From Vulcanimicrobiota bacterium (GTDB lineage Bacteria > Vulcanimicrobiota > Vulcanimicrobiia > Vulcanimicrobiales > Vulcanimicrobiaceae), in assembly GCA_030043675.1 (NCBI GenBank), contig JASHXG010000095.1:1-7526 (forward strand): a stretch of 7,526 bases of DNA, given 5' to 3'. Position 1 is the stretch's first letter. Each line of letters starts with the position of its first letter. Shown in pieces: positions 1-6,207 of the stretch. A program made the translations under genes and the position numbers. The notes under the pieces were generated by a model. It made no database searches and was not told the origin of the DNA. It was given only the letters and a program-made list of their open reading frames with translations.

Positions 1-69
1 AACTATCCGACCAACGCGCTCTTCATCCAGCCGGCGTCGATAAGGTTCATCGTTACCCTGCACGAATGA
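1..69 (+). CDS. C-terminal end of an unidentified protein (partial)
   Basis: The frame from base 1 stays open for 22 codons and stops at TGA 67-69. The visible tail contains NALFIQPASIRFIVTL, an ordinary hydrophobic and basic mix that I cannot assign to a family. Its stop overlaps the start of the next gene in an ATGA arrangement (66-69), the usual sign of translational coupling. That overlap is the main reason to believe this is the end of a real upstream gene in the same operon. Only the last residues are visible, so no function can be given. Confidence 0.5.
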   Translation, partial: NYPTNALFIQPASIRFIVTLHE

Positions 70-1079
70 GCGAGACGATGAAAGCCGTGCGCGTGCACGA
101 ACTGGGAGGTCCGCAGAATCTCGTGCTCGACGATATCCCCGTACCCGCGATCGCGGACGACGAGGTGCTGGTGCGCGTTCGCGCGGCGGCCTTGAATCAT
201 CGCGACGTCTTCATCACGCAGGGCCTCTATCCGCAGATTCGCCTGCCGGTGACGCTCGGCTCCGACGGCGCGGGCGAGGTCGCGGCGATCGGCAGCCGCG
301 TCGCGGGGGTCGCCGTCGGCGACCACGTCGTGATCGACCCGCTGCTTGGCTGGGGCGATGACCCGCGCGCTTGGGACGCCGAACGCGCCAACATCCTCGG
401 GATGCCGCACGACGGAACCTTTGCGCAGTACGTGGCAGTACCGGCAGCCAACGCGTCTCCCAAACCGCAGGCGCTCTCGATGGAGGAAGCCGCCGCCATT
501 CCGCTGGCCGGTCTAACCGCCTATCGCGCGACCTTCACGCGAGGGGGATTGAAGCCGGGCGAAACGATTCTCATCACGGGCATCGGCGGCGGCGTGCAGA
601 CCTTCGTGCTGCTGTTCGCCAAACACGTCGGCGCGCGGACGATCGTCACGTCGGGCAGCGACGCAAAGCTCGAGCGCGCGAAGGCATTGGGGGCCGACGT
701 CGCGCTCAACTATGCGGCGACGCCCGAGTGGCACAAAGCGCTGCGCGCGGCGGGTCCGATCGATCTGGTCGTCGATTCCACCGGCGGCGAGACGCTCGGC
801 AAAGCCCTCGAGGCCGTGCGCCCCGGCGGGCGCATCGCGGTCTACGGGCGCACCACCGGGGATGCAACGCTCAAGCTCTTCTCGCTCTTTTGGAAGCACG
901 TCACGATCCTCGGCACCTCGATGGGCAGCCCGTGGGACTTCCGCGCGATGCTCGAGCTCTTCGAGCAGGGCCTGCGCCCGGTCGTCGATCGCGTCTATCC
1001 GATGACCGATGCCGCTACCGCCGCGCAGCGCCTGGCTGCCGCGGAACAGTTCGGCAAGATCGTCTTGCGCATCGAGTAG
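66..1079 (+). CDS. MDR-superfamily NAD(P)H-dependent oxidoreductase (quinone oxidoreductase type, cysteine-free)
   Basis: A 337-residue medium-chain dehydrogenase/reductase, full length for the quinone-oxidoreductase branch. The N-terminal GroES-like domain (about 1-130) carries the family opening MKAVRVHELGGP, ALNHRD (42-47) and GSDGAGEV (65-72). The Rossmann domain (about 140-290) has PLAGLTAY (146-153), the nucleotide loop TGIGGGVQ (171-178) and SGSDAKLERAKALGAD. The serine-rich end of that second strand, without an acidic residue, suggests NADP(H) (inference). There is no cysteine anywhere, so neither the four-Cys structural zinc site nor the catalytic-zinc cysteine exists. Databases often call such proteins zinc-binding dehydrogenase, which would mislead here. 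The likely role is cytosolic reduction of a quinone, enone or other activated carbonyl; the substrate is unknown. ATG 66 overlaps the upstream stop. ATG 78 (MKAVRV) is an equally plausible start by homology. Its link to the downstream glycosylation genes is unclear. Confidence 0.88.
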   Translation: MSETMKAVRVHELGGPQNLVLDDIPVPAIADDEVLVRVRAAALNHRDVFITQGLYPQIRLPVTLGSDGAGEVAAIGSRVAGVAVGDHVVIDPLLGWGDDPRAWDAERANILGMPHDGTFAQYVAVPAANASPKPQALSMEEAAAIPLAGLTAYRATFTRGGLKPGETILITGIGGGVQTFVLLFAKHVGARTIVTSGSDAKLERAKALGADVALNYAATPEWHKALRAAGPIDLVVDSTGGETLGKALEAVRPGGRIAVYGRTTGDATLKLFSLFWKHVTILGTSMGSPWDFRAMLELFEQGLRPVVDRVYPMTDAATAAQRLAAAEQFGKIVLRIE

Positions 1080-1081
1080 GC

Positions 1082-2656
1082 TTGACCGAGCGTACGCGCA
1101 CCCGTGCGATCCTAGCCGGGATCGTGACGGTGGGCACATTGATACGAATCCCGGGGTTCCTGCACGACGGCCTCTGGCGAGACGAGGCCTACGTCTACAT
1201 CGACGCCATCGCGCCGACGTTTCAAGCGTTTCTGCATCGCGTCGTCGAGACGGAATACCATCCGCCGCTCTACTTCCTGATTGCCTACGGCTGGGTGCGG
1301 TTGGCGGGCACCAGCGAGCTCTCACTCAAGGTGCTGCCCGTTCTCTTCAGCGTCTTGACCATTCCAGCCGTCTATCGACTCGGCACGATCGCCGGCACGG
1401 CGGCCGTCGGCCTTTTGGCAGCCGCGATGTACGCCGTGAGCCCGCTGGCGATCTTGGAGTCGGGCAATTACCTCTATCCGCTGATGGGTTTGCTCTGCAC
1501 GGCGTTGGCCGCACTCATTATGGCCGGACGGCGCGAACGGCTTCGCCCTGCTCGCTTGGCCGCCATCGCGGTGGTAACGATGCTGACCATGTACACCCAA
1601 TATGCGGCGCTCTATTACGTACCGATGCTCGCCGCGTGGGCGCTGAGCTCGCCGCGAGGGGTGCGGCACGGTCTCGCATTGGCCGGCGCGTTGGGGCTCG
1701 GAGCGCTGCCGTTTCTGTTCTGGTTGCCGACGTTCTTGCGTCAGCCCGACCCCTACTTCCTGAGGTCGCCGTGGCATCCCGGAAACCCATTATTCGTACC
1801 GCCGCCTAATGCGTTGGATAAGCTTGGCTTTTTCGCGTGGACGATCGTGCGGTCTCTGCCGTTGTGGCCGGAGAAACTGGCGATCGTGCTGGGCCTCTTC
1901 CTTGCGGCTGCGTTGGTGAGGCTCGTGATGTCACGCAAGGTTAACGCCGACGCGATCGCGATGGGACTGATGTACGCCGCAGCGTTGGCGCTGGTTGCGG
2001 GCGCCGGGCGGTTTGGCATCCGATACGTCGCCCCCTTGCTAGGGCTCTTCTGCGTCTTTCTCGCGTGGATCGTCGCGGCGTGGTTTGAACGAATCAGGCT
2101 GGAACGTCCATCGCAGTGGGCGCGATGGGGAGCGGCAGCGACCGCGGTGCTGTCTCTCTTCATGGTGACCGAAGACATCGTCTTTGCCGCGCATACCGCC
2201 GGCATGCCCGAATCCGGCATTCGAACCTTCGTGCGGTCGCAGCCGCTCGATCCGGCGACGCTCTACGTCATCGCACCGGATTATATGACGGCGACCTTCG
2301 CGTTCTACACGCGTGGTGCGCAGGTTGCTTACACCGCGTTTGGACAGACCAACCACCCGGAGATATTCAGGTATGGACGCGACGCCGGCATCTACTCGCC
2401 GCGCGCCGTTCGCAATGCGATCATCGCCCTTGGCAAGGAAGCGGGCGCCCACGAGTATCTCGATTTGATCGTCGATGACGCGGGCAACTCGGCGAAGCTG
2501 TCGCGAGGCCGTCTCTACCGCTCGCCCGCGCGGCGGCTCTTAGACGCCATGCGAGCGCGCTATCCTCTTCTGGCCCAGAGGCAGTACCCAGGCCGGCTGG
2601 AGTCGGTCACGGTCTATCGCTTTCGCACTCAGGGATATTTACGCTCGGCTCAGTAA
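1082..2656 (+). CDS. GT39-family (PMT/ArnT-like) integral membrane glycosyltransferase
   Basis: A 524-residue polytopic membrane protein of the GT-C fold. A short basic start (TERTRTR) leads into the first membrane helix (about 9-26). The first outer loop carries LWRDEAY (31-37), the acidic pair D34-E35 expected of GT39 catalysis, and HPPLYF (60-65) is a second family hallmark. About ten more hydrophobic segments follow to about residue 358, then a soluble tail (about 370-524) probably on the outer face. Family members transfer a sugar from a polyprenyl-phosphate carrier to a lipid, glycan or protein; the acceptor cannot be read here. The frame is open far upstream inside the MDR gene, but homology begins at TTG 1082, two bases after that gene's stop, and later starts would cut the first helix. 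There is no strong Shine-Dalgarno, so translation may rely on coupling. GT2 and GtrA genes directly downstream would supply and flip the donor. Confidence 0.88.
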   Translation: MTERTRTRAILAGIVTVGTLIRIPGFLHDGLWRDEAYVYIDAIAPTFQAFLHRVVETEYHPPLYFLIAYGWVRLAGTSELSLKVLPVLFSVLTIPAVYRLGTIAGTAAVGLLAAAMYAVSPLAILESGNYLYPLMGLLCTALAALIMAGRRERLRPARLAAIAVVTMLTMYTQYAALYYVPMLAAWALSSPRGVRHGLALAGALGLGALPFLFWLPTFLRQPDPYFLRSPWHPGNPLFVPPPNALDKLGFFAWTIVRSLPLWPEKLAIVLGLFLAAALVRLVMSRKVNADAIAMGLMYAAALALVAGAGRFGIRYVAPLLGLFCVFLAWIVAAWFERIRLERPSQWARWGAAATAVLSLFMVTEDIVFAAHTAGMPESGIRTFVRSQPLDPATLYVIAPDYMTATFAFYTRGAQVAYTAFGQTNHPEIFRYGRDAGIYSPRAVRNAIIALGKEAGAHEYLDLIVDDAGNSAKLSRGRLYRSPARRLLDAMRARYPLLAQRQYPGRLESVTVYRFRTQGYLRSAQ

Positions 2657-2658
2657 GC

Positions 2659-3462
2659 TTGGCAGGCGTGCTGAACGGACGGAAAGTCGTCGTCGTCATG
2701 CCGGCCTACAACGCCGCGCGGACGTTACGGCAGACCTACGACGAACTCCCCAAGCCGGTCGTCGACGAGGTCGTCGTGGTCGACGATGCCAGCGGCGACG
2801 AAACGGCCTCGCTGGCTCGGCAACTCGGCGCGCGCGTCGTGACCCACGAGCGGAACCTCGGTTATGGCGGCAATCAAAAAACCTGCTATCGCGCGGCGCT
2901 CGCGCTCGACGCCGACGTCGTCGTGATGATCCATCCCGACTATCAATACTCGCCCCGTTTGGTTACGGCGCTAGCGGCAATGGTCGCATTCGATGAATAC
3001 GACGTGGCGCTGGGGTCGCGTATCCTGTGCGGCGGCGCCCGCACCGGGGGCATGCCGCTCTACAAGTACGTATCGAATCGAGCCCTTACGGCATTCGAAA
3101 ACCTGCTGGTCGGAGCGCGGCTATCCGAGTACCATACCGGTCTGCGCGCCTATGCTCGCCACGTGCTCGAGAGGCTTCCGCTTGCGGCGAACTCCGACGA
3201 CTTCGTCTTCGACAACCAAGTCCTCGCGCAGGCTATTTACTTCGGCCTGCGGATCGGCGAGATCTCGTGCCCGACCCGTTATTTCCCCGAGGCGTCCACG
3301 ATCGGCTTCGCGCGCAGCGTACGCTACGGACTGGGCGTGGTCGCGACCGCTGCCGCCTTCCGGCTGCAGCGCTGGCGGATCGCCAGGTTTGCGATCTTCG
3401 ACCCCGCGGGCGCAAAAGTCGGCGCCGCCCCACTCCCCGCTTCCGCAACAACGGAGTTCTGA
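2659..3462 (+). CDS. GT2-family glycosyltransferase (polyprenyl-phosphate sugar synthase-like)
   Basis: A 267-residue GT-A fold enzyme. Motifs in order: VVVMPAYNAARTL (11-23) opening the nucleotide-binding fold, VVDDASGDET (40-49) with the UDP/GDP-binding aspartates, NLGYGGNQKTCY (66-77), HPDYQYSP (92-99) at the metal-binding position, GSRIL (119-123), EYHTGLRAY (157-165) in the acceptor region and SDDFVFDNQV (179-188). This pattern belongs to the DPM1/DPG-synthase-like GT2 group, which transfers a sugar from a nucleotide sugar to polyprenyl phosphate at the cytoplasmic face. There is no convincing C-terminal membrane helix, as in short DPM1-type enzymes, although 224-248 is amphipathic. The start could be TTG 2659, two bases after the GT39 stop, or GTG 2668; both precede the first motif. 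It overlaps the GtrA gene by one base. The sugar is unknown; glucose, mannose or a derivative are possible. Confidence 0.9.
   Translation: MAGVLNGRKVVVVMPAYNAARTLRQTYDELPKPVVDEVVVVDDASGDETASLARQLGARVVTHERNLGYGGNQKTCYRAALALDADVVVMIHPDYQYSPRLVTALAAMVAFDEYDVALGSRILCGGARTGGMPLYKYVSNRALTAFENLLVGARLSEYHTGLRAYARHVLERLPLAANSDDFVFDNQVLAQAIYFGLRIGEISCPTRYFPEASTIGFARSVRYGLGVVATAAAFRLQRWRIARFAIFDPAGAKVGAAPLPASATTEF
3453..3456 (+). promoter_or_regulatory. Ribosome binding site of the GtrA gene
   Basis: GGAG lies five bases upstream of ATG 3462, inside the last codons of the GT2 gene. It fixes the start of the GtrA protein, whose frame is open much further upstream. It is one of the two clearest Shine-Dalgarno sites in this window. 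Confidence 0.7.
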
Positions 3463-3878
3463 TGGCCTCGCTGCTGAAGCGAGCAGCCACCGGTACCGGG
3501 AATGCCGAGTACTTCGTTCGCTACGCGACGACCGGCGCGCTTGCGGTCGCTACGGATTTAGCGTGCTTTCAGGCGCTCGTGGTGCTACGCGTCTACTTGC
3601 CGGTCACCACCACGATTGCTTTTACCTGCGGGGTGATCGTCCACTTCACGCTCAACAAACTCTGGACGTTCCGCGCAAGAGGGGCACCGCATGCTTTTCA
3701 AATCGCGGCGTACTTGACGGTGCTCTCCGCGTCGTTCATCGTGACGCAAGTCGTCGTCGAGACACTGGTCCTTGGATTCCACGTCGTTCCGATTGGTGCC
3801 AAGATCGTCGCGATCGTCGTACAGTTACCGATCGGCTTCTTCGGCCATCGTTACATCACGTTCCGGGATGGACGATAA
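3462..3878 (+). CDS. GtrA-family membrane protein (putative polyprenyl-linked sugar flippase)
   Basis: A 138-residue protein of normal GtrA length with four predicted membrane helices at about 18-43, 46-65, 79-104 and 111-130. Two family signatures are present: NKLWTF (65-70) after helix 2 and HRYITF (129-134) near the end, matching the usual N(R/K)xWTF and NRxxxF repeats. GtrA proteins accompany GT2 enzymes and are thought to help polyprenyl-phosphate sugars cross the cytoplasmic membrane; direct biochemical proof is limited. ATG 3462 overlaps the GT2 stop in TGATG and has a good Shine-Dalgarno, so the two genes are probably co-translated at matched levels. Together with the GT39 gene this completes a three-part glycosylation set. 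Its stop lies only five bases from the end of the convergent lipoprotein gene. Confidence 0.9.
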   Translation: MASLLKRAATGTGNAEYFVRYATTGALAVATDLACFQALVVLRVYLPVTTTIAFTCGVIVHFTLNKLWTFRARGAPHAFQIAAYLTVLSASFIVTQVVVETLVLGFHVVPIGAKIVAIVVQLPIGFFGHRYITFRDGR

Positions 3879-3883
3879 AAGCG

Positions 3884-4504
3884 CTATTTTTCCGGCTTCC
3901 CGTAGCAGGTGCCGTCCGGCGGCGGATCGTTTCGATAAATCGCTCCGGGATGGGCAACCGGCAGATGCGCATCGGGATAGAGGATGACCGGCACTTCTGT
4001 GTTGGGCGTCAACCTGTCTTCGCAGCGTACGACCGCGCTCGCCTTCGAGTGCGCGTTACCACCGATCCAAAGGTCGAACCACAGCTTGTAGCAGCCGTTG
4101 CTCCCACTTCCGGTCGGCGGTCCCGACGGCGCGCAGTCATCCTCGCGAATGAAGTACTGCTTGAGGAACGGCACGTAGATCTTGATGCCGTAGGGAATTC
4201 GCTTGTCGTTCGACCGTTCGGTGGCGAAGGTCGTCGGGTTGCAATAGGTGCCGTCGCCGCCGGCGACCTTGTGAATGATCGGATGCGCGATCCGGTTTCC
4301 GGGCGGCGAGTTGTCCGGCCATCCGTAAAACGTGATCGTCGCCTTGACTTTCACCGGCGCGACCTTGATGACGTAGCACCCGTTCGGTGCGAGCGCGTTC
4401 GGGTTTTCAACCGGAGGCATTGCGGGCGGTCCGCACGAGGCAACCACCGCTGCGGCCGCAACGAAAAGCAGCCGGCGCAGCGATCCAGTTAGCGAACGAT
4501 TCAT
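3884..4504 (-). CDS. Cysteine-rich lipoprotein of unrecognised family, possible 3D/RlpA-like double-psi beta barrel
   Basis: A 206-residue predicted lipoprotein. The N terminus has a basic stretch (RSLTGSLRR), a hydrophobic core (LLFVAAAAVV) and a lipobox V21-A22-S23-C24, so it should be lipidated and anchored on the outer face of a membrane. Six more cysteines (43, 88, 124, 138, 161, 200) could form three disulfides. The central part reads KATITFYGWPD (54-64), GGDGTYCNP (82-90), RIPYGIKIYVP (102-112), REDDC (120-124) and LWFDLWIGG (141-149). This order of a Thr-rich strand, an IPxG(T/I)xxYVP turn, an acidic DD and a DLW segment resembles the 3D and RlpA-like double-psi beta-barrel domains that act on peptidoglycan. 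The resemblance is by eye and remote; no catalytic site is proven. The start is ATG 4504, which overlaps the upstream MBL stop in ATGA and has GGAGAG five bases before it. It is the last gene of the Nudix and MBL unit. Confidence 0.8.
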   Translation of the reverse strand: MNRSLTGSLRRLLFVAAAAVVASCGPPAMPPVENPNALAPNGCYVIKVAPVKVKATITFYGWPDNSPPGNRIAHPIIHKVAGGDGTYCNPTTFATERSNDKRIPYGIKIYVPFLKQYFIREDDCAPSGPPTGSGSNGCYKLWFDLWIGGNAHSKASAVVRCEDRLTPNTEVPVILYPDAHLPVAHPGAIYRNDPPPDGTCYGKPEK

Positions 4505-5436
4505 GGCAGCTCTCCAGAGACGGCAGCGTTGAGGCGATAGCGATTGAGCGCGCCGATCCGCAGTTGTGAGCCGAGCTCGGCGGTAATGATAGCGGCTTCT
4601 TCGGGAGCGACGATCTCTTCGATCCGTGGGTTGAGCATCGTATCCTCGCCGGCGTTCATCGCGCGACCGGTGGGCTCAGCCGCGACGCGCCCCTCGCCTT
4701 CGAGCGCGATGAGATGGGCGAGAATCTGCCGGGCCATCGCGGGGCGGAGCGGGCTCGGCGTCGGACCGTAGATGCGCAGCACCAGCTCGGGAATCGTGTG
4801 CGCTCGCTCGGCGAGCGCGGCGAGGATCTCCTCTTCGCGCATCCGGCGATGTGCAATATACTCGGCGATCTTCGCTTGCGCGTCGGTAACGATCGGGCCG
4901 TGGCCGCCATAGATCACGCTCGCCTCGCCGAACTCCTCGGCAAGTCGCTGCAGCGTGCGCTGGTAAGGGCGCATCGCGCCGCCCGGCGGCGCGATCACGA
5001 CCGAACCCTCGCCGAGAATGACGTCGCCGGTGAAGAGCGCGCGTTCGCGCGCCAGGTGGAAGATCACGTGATCGAAGGTATGCCCGGGGGCGTCGATTGC
5101 GCGCAAGGCGGTTTGGCCGATGCGAAGATCGCGCTCGAGCTCGAGGTCGCGATCGTGTGGGATCGTGCTTGCGGGGTGCGCATAGATCGGAGCACCGGTC
5201 ATCGCGGCAAGCGGAGCGGCGGCCGGCGCGTGGTCGGGATGCCAATGCGTTACCGCGATTGCAGTAATCGTCAGCGACTGCGCGCTGGCGGCTTCCAGCA
5301 GCGTGTCGACGTGCGAAGCGATCGACGGTCCCGGATCGATTACGAGCGCGTGCCCATCCCCGCAGTCGATCAGGTATGAATTCGTCCCCGAAAGCGTCAT
5401 GGGCGACGGGTTGGGTGCGCGAACGAGCGTTACCAT
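4501..5436 (-). CDS. MBL-fold metallo-hydrolase, LACTB2-like
   Basis: A 311-residue metallo-beta-lactamase-fold hydrolase with all metal ligands in place: THWHPDH (63-69; H64, H66, D68, H69), PGHTFDH (117-123; H119), LFTGDVILGEG (134-144; D138) and YGGHGP (176-181; H179). The opening with NPSPMTLSGTNSYLI, and a C-terminal helical winged-helix-like region starting at HRRMREEEIL (196-205), place it near the LACTB2 and glyoxalase-II-related branch. Human LACTB2 is a single-strand RNA endonuclease, but bacterial relatives mostly lack known substrates, so thioester or RNA hydrolysis is inference. The last 60 residues run past the usual LACTB2 end and hold an acidic segment with a repeated hydrophobic pattern. 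ATG 5436 overlaps the Nudix stop by seven bases, with the purine-rich GGAAGG only three bases upstream. It overlaps the lipoprotein start by four bases. Cytosolic, as no signal peptide is seen. Confidence 0.9.
   Translation of the reverse strand: MVTLVRAPNPSPMTLSGTNSYLIDCGDGHALVIDPGPSIASHVDTLLEAASAQSLTITAIAVTHWHPDHAPAAAPLAAMTGAPIYAHPASTIPHDRDLELERDLRIGQTALRAIDAPGHTFDHVIFHLARERALFTGDVILGEGSVVIAPPGGAMRPYQRTLQRLAEEFGEASVIYGGHGPIVTDAQAKIAEYIAHRRMREEEILAALAERAHTIPELVLRIYGPTPSPLRPAMARQILAHLIALEGEGRVAAEPTGRAMNAGEDTMLNPRIEEIVAPEEAAIITAELGSQLRIGALNRYRLNAAVSGELP
4510..4515 (-). promoter_or_regulatory. Ribosome binding site of the lipoprotein gene
   Basis: On the minus strand GGAGAG sits five bases before ATG 4504, inside the last codons of the MBL gene. 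It supports this start and gives a full-length signal peptide with lipobox. Confidence 0.7.
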
Positions 5437-6167
5437 GCGCCTTCCATCTCGGCCGGTATCGAGAAATCTCCCTCCATCGTCGTCGCCGGCTCGATCGTGT
5501 AAATCGGCTTGCTGCGAGCGAAGTCGCGGAGGCTCTCGAGGTCACTGAAAGCCGCGAGGCGCTCGAGATGCTTGATCGTGGGATAGACGAGGTGCAGGCG
5601 TCGCGCGCGATGGCGCGCGAGCGCTTCGCCGGGCGAGATCCAGCGTCCGTCGTGCGTTTCGATGCGGTCGGCGGTGACCGTCTGATCGGCGGGGGCGACT
5701 GCGAGGAAGAAATGCGTATCGTAGCGCCGCGGTTCGCTCGACGGCGTGATCCAGTGCGAGAACGGCGCGAGCGCGCGGGCATCCGCGTACCAATCGTGGC
5801 TTGCGAGGAAATCGGCGAAGGGCAGCGCCCCGCTGCGCACGCCGGTGCGCTCGCGCGCGATCTCTTCTTCATTGATGCGCCCGGCCTCGAGCGGATATCC
5901 GGCTTTCGTACATGCCAGCAACACGCCGGCTTCCTCGAAGAGCTCGCGCGCAGCCGCCACCATGAGCGTGCGCGACGCCGCGTCGTCGTCGTTGCTTCCA
6001 TGGACCCTCGCGAGCGCTGCCAGCGAGCCGTCCTGCGCCTGGACGGTGCCGCCGGGAAAGACGAAGGCGTCGGCGGCGAAGGCGCTGCTTGAGCTGCGGC
6101 GCGTGAGATAGACTTCGAACGGCGTCCGCATCAGGATCACGGTTGCGGCCAAGCGCGGAATAGGCAC
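5430..6167 (-). CDS. Nudix hydrolase, NUDT19-like with an insertion in the Nudix box
   Basis: A 245-residue Nudix protein. It begins PRLAATVILMR and reaches FVFPGG (35-40), then the catalytic half of the Nudix box, RELFEEAGVLL (74-84), with the metal-binding Glu pair E78-E79. The gap from the box glycine to Arg74 is 34 residues rather than the canonical 14, so about 20 extra residues are inserted. The same layout, plus the later segment SHWITPSSEPRRYDTHFFL (137-155), is typical of NUDT19-type proteins. Mammalian NUDT19 cleaves coenzyme A and metabolite caps on RNA; the substrate here is inferred only by family. TRRS (22-25) just before the box recalls the CoA-pyrophosphatase signature but is not a clear match. 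The start is GTG 6167, supported by the conserved AATVILMR; ATG at residue 13 would remove the first strand. It is the first gene of a three-gene unit and overlaps the MBL gene by seven bases. Confidence 0.88.
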   Translation of the reverse strand: MPIPRLAATVILMRTPFEVYLTRRSSSSAFAADAFVFPGGTVQAQDGSLAALARVHGSNDDDAASRTLMVAAARELFEEAGVLLACTKAGYPLEAGRINEEEIARERTGVRSGALPFADFLASHDWYADARALAPFSHWITPSSEPRRYDTHFFLAVAPADQTVTADRIETHDGRWISPGEALARHRARRLHLVYPTIKHLERLAAFSDLESLRDFARSKPIYTIEPATTMEGDFSIPAEMEGAW

Positions 6168-6207
6168 AGTAGCTAGTAGATGGCGCCGCCGGCGCGAAAC
6201 CCTGCCC
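6168..6207. promoter_or_regulatory. Compact divergent promoter region between the Nudix and RpiB-like genes
   Basis: Only 40 bp separate two divergent starts, so both promoters must lie here or reach into the genes. The most AT-rich part, 6168-6180, holds CTAGTA and TAGTAG overlapping, readable as TACTAG on the minus strand (5 bp before GTG 6167) and TAGTAG on the plus strand (28 bp before GTG 6208). Each could be a -10 element. The minus reading would give a leaderless or nearly leaderless Nudix transcript. A small inverted repeat, GCGCC-GCC-GGCGC (6183-6195), lies beside it and might be an operator or chance in GC-rich DNA. No convincing -35 is seen. Confidence 0.35.

Noticed and set aside
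371..1081. Open reading frame running from inside the MDR gene into the GT39 gene
   Set aside because: The translation before 1082 is an arginine-rich shadow of the MDR gene with no domain character. Homology to GT39 starts just after the MDR stop.
513..1325. Long minus-strand ORF opposite the MDR and GT39 genes
   Set aside because: Arg- and Ala-rich low-complexity translation with no motif; a typical antisense shadow in GC-rich DNA.
3879..3890. Possible terminator between the convergent GtrA and lipoprotein genes
   Set aside because: Only five bases separate the stops, and AAAAGCGCTATTTT gives at best a short imperfect AT-rich stem. No separate terminator can be supported.
2993..4492. 499-codon plus-strand ORF over the GT2, GtrA and lipoprotein genes
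   Set aside because: It crosses three genes with clear motifs or a lipobox in other frames, and its translation is Arg- and Ser-rich without any domain.
4676..6001. 441-codon minus-strand ORF over the MBL and Nudix genes
   Set aside because: Shadow frame; all catalytic motifs lie in the two other frames on this strand.
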